Source: Thioglobus_B sp964566765 (GTDB lineage: Bacteria > Pseudomonadota > Gammaproteobacteria > PS1 > Pseudothioglobaceae). Taken from it: a stretch of DNA of 22,608 nt. The DNA lies in contig CAZMJI010000011.1 in the NCBI GenBank assembly GCA_964566765.1, forward strand, positions 1-22,608, given 5' to 3'. A program made the position numbers and the translations under genes. Shown one piece after another: positions 16,404 through 22,608 of this stretch (positions are counted from its first letter, which is position 1; each line of letters begins with the position of its first letter). Under the pieces are notes generated by a model. It saw only the letters and a list, made by a program, of their open reading frames with translations. It had not been told where the DNA came from and did not search any database.

Positions 16404-16432
16404 TTGAAATCGTCAAAAATGCCCATATTCTA
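16404..16432. promoter_or_regulatory. Candidate back-to-back promoters for ybeD-lipB-lipA and the moxR operon
   Basis: On the + strand TTGAAA at 16404-16409 is followed after 16 bases by TATTCT at 16426-16431, a reasonable sigma70 promoter for ybeD-lipB-lipA. On the minus strand the same bases read TAGAAT (16432-16427), five of six matches to the -10 consensus, and could serve the moxR operon, though no good -35 is seen for it. The gap between the two genes is only 69 bases even with the shorter moxR start. Prediction by eye. Confidence 0.35.
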
Positions 16433-16459
16433 CCGTAATAGGAGATAAAATCACTTGCT

Positions 16460-16738
16460 ATGAACAATACTAATTTAACCTCTGAGGAAATCTTTAACTT
16501 CCCTTGTGACTACCCGGTTAAGGTCTTTGGTAAGGACTGCGATGATCTGCATCCAACCATTTGCACCATTATTGAGCGTCACGCAGGTAAATTACATCCC
16601 AATCAAATCACCACCAAGCGTAGCTCAAAAGGCAGCTATATCTCTTTTACCGTGCGCATTGTGGCAACCAGTCGCTCCCAATTGGATCAAATTAACGCTG
16701 AGCTACAGGCTTGCAAACTGGTGGCTTACGTCCTATAA
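16460..16738 (+). CDS. ybeD: YbeD/DUF493 family protein
   Basis: A 92-residue cytoplasmic protein of the DUF493 family with an ACT-like small alpha/beta fold. Family features visible are the opening FNFPCDYPVKVFGK, the central RHAGKL and SSKGSYISFTVRIVATS, and the ending LQACKLVAYVL, which parallels the E. coli YbeD ending IDIVRMVL. The molecular role is unknown; a regulatory or lipoate-linked role has been suggested from its stable position before lipB, which holds here too. An AGGAGA at 16440-16445 is 14 bases before the ATG, too far for a standard Shine-Dalgarno. It is the first gene of the lip operon and divergent from the moxR-type gene. Confidence 0.9.
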   Translation: MNNTNLTSEEIFNFPCDYPVKVFGKDCDDLHPTICTIIERHAGKLHPNQITTKRSSKGSYISFTVRIVATSRSQLDQINAELQACKLVAYVL

Positions 16739-16752
16739 CCCCCTCTTGTCTA

Positions 16753-17358
16753 ATGAGGATCAAGCACTTAGGTCTTAAAGACTACCAGTCTAGCTGGCAA
16801 GCTATGATCGACTTCACCAACAAGCGTGATGAGCGCACTGAGGATGAGCTTTGGGTGGTTGAGCACCCACCGGTCTTTACCCAAGGCATTGCCGGCAAAC
16901 AAGCTCATCTACTGTCAACCGGGGAGATTCCCGTGGTGCAAACCGATCGCGGTGGCCAAGTAACCTATCACGGCCCCGGGCAATTGGTGATTTACTGCCT
17001 GATTGATTTAAAACGCCTGGGCATTGGGGTGAAGAAAATGGTCTCACTCATTGAATCCAGTGTACAAGCATTGCTTCAAAGCTACGGGGTTGAATCGCAG
17101 CTCAAAGAAGGTGCGCCTGGGGTCTATGTTGAGGATAAAAAGATCTCAGCATTGGGCCTTAAAGTCAAACATGGCAAAACCTATCATGGCCTGAGTCTTA
17201 ATATCGACATGGACCTCTCGCCTTTTCTGAGTATTAACCCTTGTGGTTATCCTGGGTTAGAAGTCACACAATTGGCCGATTTAGCGGATAATGTGGAGTT
17301 TTCAACCGTAGCTGAAGAACTTAGCCAACTCCTTATTCAACATGTCGCAAGAAATTGA
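16753..17358 (+). CDS. lipB: Octanoyl-[acyl-carrier-protein]:protein N-octanoyltransferase
   Basis: Moves octanoyl groups from acyl carrier protein to the lipoyl domains of 2-oxoacid dehydrogenases and GcvH, the first step of endogenous lipoate synthesis. Family motifs are RGGQVTYHGPGQLV at 66-79, KKISALGLKV at 129-138 with the catalytic Lys at 130, and INPCGYPGLE at 161-170 with the nucleophilic Cys at 164. I chose the ATG at 16753, 14 bases after the ybeD stop, giving 201 residues; the frame is open further up to a TTG at 16711, but that adds residues overlapping ybeD and unlike the family. The 3' end overlaps lipA by 17 bases, so the two are translated together. No Shine-Dalgarno is visible. 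Confidence 0.95.
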   Translation: MRIKHLGLKDYQSSWQAMIDFTNKRDERTEDELWVVEHPPVFTQGIAGKQAHLLSTGEIPVVQTDRGGQVTYHGPGQLVIYCLIDLKRLGIGVKKMVSLIESSVQALLQSYGVESQLKEGAPGVYVEDKKISALGLKVKHGKTYHGLSLNIDMDLSPFLSINPCGYPGLEVTQLADLADNVEFSTVAEELSQLLIQHVARN

Positions 17359-18289
17359 CATTAAACAACTCAAGGGCGCTTCCAAAGTATCGCGTCTGAA
17401 GATTAAGCCAGATAGCGAGCGTCAAGCGCTGAGAAAGCCTAGCTGGATTCGCATTAAGCACCCAGGTGGCTCCAAGGTTGATCGCCTTAAGCGCACCCTT
17501 AGAGATCAAGAGTTGTTTACCGTTTGTGAAGAAGCACAGTGTCCCAACTTAGGCGAATGCTTTAATCACGGTACCGCGACGTTTATGATCATGGGGCAAA
17601 TCTGCACGCGTCGTTGTCCATTTTGCGATGTGGCGCATGGTAAGCCTAAGCCATTAGATGGCAATGAGCCAGCACATTTGGCGCAAACCATCGATAAGAT
17701 GGGGTTGAAATACGTGGTCATTACCTCGGTTGATCGAGATGACTTACGTGATGGCGGTGCTGGACACTTTAAAGACTGTATTGATGCGGTACGCACACGA
17801 ACCCCTGAGGTTAACATTGAAATCCTAACGCCGGACTTTAGAGGACGCATGGACCGGGCACTGGAGACCTTTACCGATTGCCCGCCCGATGTGTTTAACC
17901 ACAATCTAGAGACGGTGCCAAGCTTATACCCTAAGGTGCGACCAGGCGCTGATTATCAGCACTCACTGGCGCTGCTGAAAGCCTTTAAAGAGATGCATCC
18001 TCAGGTCAGCACTAAATCGGGCCTGATGCTGGGCGTGGGTGAAACCCAACAGCAAGTGATTAATGTGCTGAAAGACCTGCGAGAACACCAGGTGGAGATG
18101 CTCACCCTAGGACAGTATCTTCAACCTTCTAAGCACCACTTGGCAGTGGAGAGCTACATCACCCCTGAAGCCTTTGAAGACTATAAAACCCTGGCCTTAG
18201 AGCTGGGCTTTTCTCAGGTTGCCAGTGGTCCCATGGTGCGCTCTTCTTACCATGCCGATCTGCAGGCTGCTGGCCACGAGATTAAGTAG
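17342..18289 (+). CDS. lipA: Lipoyl synthase
   Basis: Radical SAM enzyme that inserts two sulfur atoms into the octanoyl chain left by LipB, giving lipoyl groups. Both iron-sulfur clusters are recognisable: the auxiliary cluster CxxxxCxxxxxC at C62, C67 and C73 (VCEEAQCPNLGEC) and the radical SAM CxxxCxxC at C88, C92 and C95 (CTRRCPFC). The conserved C-terminal RSSYHA at 300-305 supplies the serine ligand of the auxiliary cluster. Length 315 is normal (E. coli 321). The ATG at 17342 lies inside the end of lipB. The gene ends about 20 bases before a strong terminator and converges on the RND permease gene. Nothing is missing or odd. Confidence 0.97.
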   Translation: MSQEIDIKQLKGASKVSRLKIKPDSERQALRKPSWIRIKHPGGSKVDRLKRTLRDQELFTVCEEAQCPNLGECFNHGTATFMIMGQICTRRCPFCDVAHGKPKPLDGNEPAHLAQTIDKMGLKYVVITSVDRDDLRDGGAGHFKDCIDAVRTRTPEVNIEILTPDFRGRMDRALETFTDCPPDVFNHNLETVPSLYPKVRPGADYQHSLALLKAFKEMHPQVSTKSGLMLGVGETQQQVINVLKDLREHQVEMLTLGQYLQPSKHHLAVESYITPEAFEDYKTLALELGFSQVASGPMVRSSYHADLQAAGHEIK

Positions 18290-18310
18290 CTAACCGCCAA
18301 TAGACAGGTA

Positions 18311-18341
18311 AAAAAAAGACCTCTTAGTGAGGTCTTTTTTT
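18311..18341. terminator. Bidirectional rho-independent terminator between lipA and the RND permease gene
   Basis: A perfect inverted repeat has arms at 18311-18323 and 18329-18341: an A7 run plus GACCTC, loop TTAGT, then GAGGTC plus a T7 run. The matching A and T runs make it work for lipA transcripts on the + strand and for the efflux operon on the minus strand, whose stop codon is at 18360-18362. Confidence 0.93.
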
Positions 18342-18359
18342 ATCTGTGCTTAGAATGGA

Positions 18360-21300
18360 TTAAACGTCGTTTTTGTCTTCTTTTTTCAGCAGGCCATTGG
18401 TATCAATCTTTTCATCCGTCTCTGACTCGCTCTGCTCGCTGCCCTTCTTCTTTAGGGCTGATTTAATCCACTGCTTGGCATCCGGCGCTTTACGTTCGCC
18501 TTTGTCAGCTTTTTCTTTAACCGGCTTATCCACATTGTATTTAGCGTCTTCATCAGCATCACCTGGCAACAGGCCCATATTAACCGCAATATTACGACAA
18601 GAGGCTTCACCCGCAGACAGCGTACCCAGTGGAATTACAATTAGCGTTAGTACGGTTGATACCAACACACCAAATAGTAGTGAAATTGCCATACCCTGGA
18701 AGATTGGGTCAGACAGGATCACACTTGAACCACCAACCAAGGCAAACGCAGTGATCAGAATCGGTCGTGTACGCGATGAACAAGAGTTAATCACGGCATC
18801 GAAAAATGGCGTACCTTTGGCATATTCTTGCACCGTGAAGTCCACCAATAGAATTGAGTTTCTTACAATAATACCGGCCAAAGCAATCCAACCGATCATT
18901 GAGGTAGCAGTAAACTCAGCGCCCAGCATCCAGTGGCCCGGCACAATACCCAATAGTGTCAATGGAATTGGCGCCATAATAATCGCCGGTATAATAAAGT
19001 TACCAAACTGCCAGACCACCAGCATGTAGATCACCACCAGGGCCACACCAAAGGCCATACCCATATCACGGAAAGTCTCATAGGTTACGGTCCACTCACC
19101 AGCCCATTCAAAGCCTGGTACGGTTTGATCCTCAGGCGGGCCTAGGTATTCACCTTGTAGTTGCTCACCATCTAGGGTTTGATAACGCAGCAGTAGATCA
19201 TCCACTGCAAACATGGCATAGATTGGTGCGCTTAGACGGCCAACAGGCTCACCCAAAACATACTCAACATCGGCCAAGTCTTTGTGGAAGATTAGCTCAT
19301 CTTGTTTCTTATACACAAACGAACCCAGCTCTGAGATTGGAATCATGCCGCCGTATTGTGATTGCACCGGCAGTTGCGTTAGATAAGACAATTGCGAACG
19401 CTTAGACAATGGGATCTGAATACAAATACGTGACGGTTCTAGTGCGTTTTTCAGACGAATCGTACCCACATTGTAGCTACTCATCGACATCGCCAAGGTT
19501 TCTTTAATGGTTTGTACACTAACGCCAAAACGTGAGGCTTTTTCCGTATTTACTTCAAAGTCAATCACCGGATACTCATCACGCATCAGATTGTCAACAT
19601 CGGTCATGGTGCCAGATTCTTTAAACAATTCGGTTAGATCATTCGCCAGCTTTTTACGTGTGGCACGATCAGGACCATAAACTTCAGCCACCACTGGGCG
19701 TAGCACTGGTGGACCTGGTGGCATCTCTACCACGGCGTAATTGGCACCTGCATCCGCGGCAATTTGTTTCACCAGCTCACGCGCCTCTAGCGCAATTTCG
19801 TGTGAAGTACGATCGCGATCAACCTTCTCGGCTAGTTGAATTTGCAGTTCACCTTCAGACGGCATATGTCTTAAGTAGTAGTGACGTACCAAACCGTTGA
19901 AGTCGAATGGTTTTGCGGTGCCACTATAGGTTTGAATGGCAACCACTTCAGGGATGTTTCTCAGTACTTGCGCCATCGAGTGCAGGGTGGTGGCGGTATC
20001 AGCTAAGGCCGAGCCATCTGGCATATCTAACACAATACCAAACTCGGATTTGTTATCCAATGGCAGCATCTTAACCGGTACTGAGGTATTGTAGAACATG
20101 GCCATTGACAAGAAGAAGGCGCCAATTAGACCAAACAGGAAGCCATAACCATAGGTCTTAGAGCTGAACAATTTGGTGATGGTGGCGTGGTAGAACTTGT
20201 GCATCACCTTCTGTTCTTTCTCTTCCTTGGCGTGCATCTTGTGCAGCACATGTAGTGGCGGCACAATCTTCATAATGAAGTACGGGGCAAACACGAAGGC
20301 GGCAAATAGCGAGAACATCATCGCCACTGAGCCCAGAATTGGAATTGGCGCCATGTACGGACCCATCATGCCACTTACCGCTGCCATTGGCACCAGGGCT
20401 GCAACCACGGTAAAGGTAGCAAGAATGGTTGGGTTGCCCACTTCTCGAACCGCGTCAATCGCTGTCTTAATGGTAATCTTATTGTCAATCAGCCAGCGAC
20501 GATAAATATTCTCGGTGACCACGATCGCATCATCCACCAAAATACCAATGGAGAAGATCAAGGCGAACAAACTCACTCGGTCAATGGTCATACCCAAAAT
20601 CCAAGCTGAGAAGATGGTCATTAGTAGCACCACTGGAATTACCAGGGTAACCACGATAGCTGGACGCACACCCAAGGCTAGCCAAACCAGAATAGTAACC
20701 GCACCGGTGGCGATAAACAGCTTCTTAATCAGTGCATCTACCTTATCTTTGGCCGATTTACCGTAGTTACGCGTAACACTGACTTCTACGTTATCTGGAA
20801 TTAGACGCCCTTTTAATTCTTCTACTTTGGCGAGAATGTCGTTGGCAACTTTCACACCATTGGTGCCGTATTTTTTCGCCACCGCAATGGTTACCGCTTG
20901 TTCAGCCGTGGCCTTTTGTTCGGTTTGATTGGCCTTACCGGTGTAATAGCTCACCATATGCTCGGTTTCTTCCGGCGCATAGTACACATCAGCCACGTCA
21001 CGAATATAAACCGGCTTGCCGTCATTAATCGAGACTACCAGGTTCTCAATGTCTTCCACCTTGGTAAAGAAGTCACCTGAGTAGACTTCCATTTGATAGC
21101 CGTTGAGCTCAATATTACCGGTGTGTTCACGCACATTGGCCGAACCAATGGTACCGGCAATCTGTTGCACGGAGACGTTATAGCCCGCTAAGCGCCCTGG
21201 ATACAGGTCCACATGGAAAATTTCTTTACGACCACCAACCACAAAGCCGTTGTTGGTGTCTTTAACTTTTTCCAGTTGTTGTAGTAGCTCTAAACCGAGT

Positions 21301-21818
21301 GAACGCAACTGCCCATCATCTAGAGATTTTGACCACAAGGTTAAGTTGATAATCGGAACGTCGTCAATTTCTTTAGGTTTAATCAGTGGCTTTCTCGCCC
21401 CAGGCGGCATAAAGTCCAAGTTGGCCAGCATCTTATCGCGCACCTTAATAATCGAGGCGTTCATCTCCTGACCCACATCAAATTCAACGGTGATGATGCC
21501 TTGACCCTTGTCACTTACTGAATAAACGTGCTTAACACCTAAGATATGTGACATCAGTCGCTCTAGCGGCTTAATCACAATGTTAGAAACCTCTTCAGAA
21601 GAGGCACCTGGATATTCCACAAACAGATCAATCAGCGGCACTGAGATCTGCGGATCTTCTTGTCTTGGTGTGGAGATTAGGCCGATAATACCGGCGCCCA
21701 ACATGGCAAAGAAGATAATAATCGACAGTGGCGAGGTAATAAACGCCTTGGTTAGCTTACCTGCTACCCCTAAGTCGTGCGCTTCTTGCGCCTGATCCGT
21801 GTGATTTGTATTTGACAT
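18360..21818 (-). CDS. RND-family efflux permease with a long charged C-terminal tail
   Basis: A 1152-residue inner-membrane proton-driven exporter of the AcrB/AcrD/AcrF (MMPL/HAE) superfamily. Visible layout: first membrane helix about 31-50, a large periplasmic loop (about 55-365), a helix cluster including GILVDDAIVVTENIYRR at 425-440 with the proton-relay Asp pair D429/D430, a second periplasmic loop, and final helices with GIIVRNSILLVDF, where Arg occupies the place of the AcrB TM10 Lys. Membrane helices end near residue 1064. The last 88 residues are a Lys/Glu/Asp/Ser-rich cytoplasmic tail, unusual for AcrB-like proteins. The adaptor gene is 11 bases upstream in the same operon. The substrate cannot be told: drug, metal, lipid or solvent export are all possible. 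The start has no Shine-Dalgarno but is the first ATG after the adaptor stop. Confidence 0.92.
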   Translation of the reverse strand: MSNTNHTDQAQEAHDLGVAGKLTKAFITSPLSIIIFFAMLGAGIIGLISTPRQEDPQISVPLIDLFVEYPGASSEEVSNIVIKPLERLMSHILGVKHVYSVSDKGQGIITVEFDVGQEMNASIIKVRDKMLANLDFMPPGARKPLIKPKEIDDVPIINLTLWSKSLDDGQLRSLGLELLQQLEKVKDTNNGFVVGGRKEIFHVDLYPGRLAGYNVSVQQIAGTIGSANVREHTGNIELNGYQMEVYSGDFFTKVEDIENLVVSINDGKPVYIRDVADVYYAPEETEHMVSYYTGKANQTEQKATAEQAVTIAVAKKYGTNGVKVANDILAKVEELKGRLIPDNVEVSVTRNYGKSAKDKVDALIKKLFIATGAVTILVWLALGVRPAIVVTLVIPVVLLMTIFSAWILGMTIDRVSLFALIFSIGILVDDAIVVTENIYRRWLIDNKITIKTAIDAVREVGNPTILATFTVVAALVPMAAVSGMMGPYMAPIPILGSVAMMFSLFAAFVFAPYFIMKIVPPLHVLHKMHAKEEKEQKVMHKFYHATITKLFSSKTYGYGFLFGLIGAFFLSMAMFYNTSVPVKMLPLDNKSEFGIVLDMPDGSALADTATTLHSMAQVLRNIPEVVAIQTYSGTAKPFDFNGLVRHYYLRHMPSEGELQIQLAEKVDRDRTSHEIALEARELVKQIAADAGANYAVVEMPPGPPVLRPVVAEVYGPDRATRKKLANDLTELFKESGTMTDVDNLMRDEYPVIDFEVNTEKASRFGVSVQTIKETLAMSMSSYNVGTIRLKNALEPSRICIQIPLSKRSQLSYLTQLPVQSQYGGMIPISELGSFVYKKQDELIFHKDLADVEYVLGEPVGRLSAPIYAMFAVDDLLLRYQTLDGEQLQGEYLGPPEDQTVPGFEWAGEWTVTYETFRDMGMAFGVALVVIYMLVVWQFGNFIIPAIIMAPIPLTLLGIVPGHWMLGAEFTATSMIGWIALAGIIVRNSILLVDFTVQEYAKGTPFFDAVINSCSSRTRPILITAFALVGGSSVILSDPIFQGMAISLLFGVLVSTVLTLIVIPLGTLSAGEASCRNIAVNMGLLPGDADEDAKYNVDKPVKEKADKGERKAPDAKQWIKSALKKKGSEQSESETDEKIDTNGLLKKEDKNDV

Positions 21819-21829
21819 AGTCTATAGAA

Positions 21830-22608
21830 TTAAATATCCATGCCTGAAACCATTAGAATATTTGGGTTGGCAACAATGCGCTCACCCACTTTTAAGCCTG
21901 ATAGTACGCTCTTCTTATTCTTACCCACTTGCTCACCCAAACGGATAAAGCGCAGCTCAGTCTTGTTGGTTTGCGGATTCACCACGAACACACTTGGTAG
22001 TGACGAGCGCCACATAATGGCTTGTTCTGGAATCACTGGTGTTAAGATGCCTGAATCGGTTTCAAAGATTTCTACCTCAGCATAAGCACCAGGTAGTACT
22101 GGCGTGTTTGGCGGCAGATCAAACTTCACCTTCACACTATGCTTGGCATTGTCCGCAATCGGGTAGATTTGCGACAACTTAGCCTCAACCACAATGTTGG
22201 CGATGTCTAACTTAATACGATAAGCCTTTTCCATCTTCAAACTTCTAACCAATCTTGATGGAATGTTAACTTCAACTTGTAAGTCTTTAATGTTGGCAAA
22301 TTCAATCAGGGTCTGACCCGGGTTAACCACATCACCCTCATTCACACTTTTGGCCACAATCACACCATCAAATGGGGCGCTAACATTGGCATCTTTTAGC
22401 TTTTCTTCAACTTGCTTAAGATTGTTCTCTGCCTGAGTTAGACGGTTTTTAGCTTGTTGGTACTGCGTATAACGAGACGTACGATTGGCAAACTTATCAA
22501 ATTCTGGATTACCCTGGCCCGAGATCTTCAACATTGGATCGGTAAACATTGAGAACATGCCTGGAATAGAGCCCAGCATTGGCGATGAGTTTGGTGACAC
22601 AATCGATT
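21830..22608 (-). CDS. RND efflux periplasmic adaptor (membrane fusion protein), N-terminus outside the window
   Basis: Periplasmic adaptor that would bridge the permease to an outer-membrane channel. The frame stays open to the window edge (residues S-I precede the GTG at 22600), so the N-terminal lipid anchor or signal and first hairpin helix are missing. Visible parts, numbered from the GTG: an unusual Met/Pro/Ser-rich segment (about 1-45, with PMLGSIPGMFSMFTDPM), the returning coiled-coil helix (about 46-72, YQQAKNRLTQAENNLKQVEE), the lipoyl half VSAPFDGVIVAKSVNEGDVV with GQTLIEF, the beta-barrel domain (about 105-180) and the membrane-proximal domain (about 185-256, with VIPEQAIMWRSSLPSVFVV). 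It is co-transcribed with the permease 11 bases downstream. The outer-membrane component is not in view and may lie further upstream. Confidence 0.9.
   Translation of the reverse strand, partial: SIVSPNSSPMLGSIPGMFSMFTDPMLKISGQGNPEFDKFANRTSRYTQYQQAKNRLTQAENNLKQVEEKLKDANVSAPFDGVIVAKSVNEGDVVNPGQTLIEFANIKDLQVEVNIPSRLVRSLKMEKAYRIKLDIANIVVEAKLSQIYPIADNAKHSVKVKFDLPPNTPVLPGAYAEVEIFETDSGILTPVIPEQAIMWRSSLPSVFVVNPQTNKTELRFIRLGEQVGKNKKSVLSGLKVGERIVANPNILMVSGMDI

Noticed and set aside
15387..16448. Two + strand frames (150 and 123 codons) opposite the MoxR gene
   Set aside because: The MoxR frame carries Walker A, Walker B and sensor motifs; the opposite frames show none and are Ser/Cys/Arg-rich noise.
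16506..16778. A 90-codon frame overlapping ybeD and the start of lipB in another reading frame
   Set aside because: ybeD and lipB are both convincing family members in their own frames, so this is a shadow frame.
18373..19029. A 218-codon open frame on the + strand opposite the 3' end of the RND permease gene
   Set aside because: It lies wholly antisense to a clear coding gene, has no recognisable domain, and its Ser/Pro/Ile-rich content mirrors the membrane-helix codons on the other strand.

Overview
This is a gene-dense stretch of a Gammaproteobacterium-like chromosome. The longest gap between genes is 139 bases, GC content by eye is a little under 50%, and I see no insertion sequence, phage gene, tRNA, rRNA or CRISPR array. 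The LptD/SurA pathway shows a diderm, LPS-bearing cell. The gene neighbourhoods hflK-hflC-hisZ-purA-rnr, lptD-surA and ybeD-lipB-lipA are proteobacterial, mostly gammaproteobacterial. Several proteins are shorter than their usual relatives (SurA, HisZ, RNase R, LptD). Together with the tight packing this suggests a streamlined genome; a marine sulfur-oxidiser of the SUP05/Thioglobus type is possible, but that placement is an impression, not something the sequence proves.

Layout from left to right: (1) the 3' part of ilvD on the + strand, ending at a strong bidirectional terminator. (2) A leftward operon hflK-hflC-hisZ-purA-rnr (8136 to 1677) covering membrane protease control, histidine and purine synthesis and RNA decay. 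(3) A 139-base divergent promoter region, then the rightward operon lptD-surA-rlmB, covering outer membrane assembly plus a 23S rRNA methyltransferase. (4) A leftward five-gene operon (16390 to 12075) coding, in order of transcription, for a MoxR-type AAA+ ATPase, an NnrS membrane protein, a hemerythrin-like HHE protein, a zincin/VWA-domain protein and a single-domain rhodanese. Its 3' end overlaps that of rlmB by 4 bases with no terminator visible. (5) A rightward operon ybeD-lipB-lipA for lipoic acid attachment and synthesis, ending in a second strong bidirectional terminator. (6) A leftward pair: a large RND-family efflux permease and its periplasmic adaptor, the latter cut by the window edge.

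Most of the window is core metabolism and envelope maintenance. The part most worth attention is the five-gene MoxR/NnrS/hemerythrin/VWA/rhodanese operon. It has near-zero spacing, combines a chaperone-type ATPase and VWA pair with nitric-oxide-associated and iron-binding proteins, and may be a nitrosative-stress or metallocentre-maintenance module. Other oddities are a SurA with only one parvulin domain, an 88-residue charged cytoplasmic tail on the RND permease, a Met/Pro/Ser-rich insert in the adaptor, rlmB moved away from its usual place beside rnr, and an almost complete absence of Shine-Dalgarno sequences.
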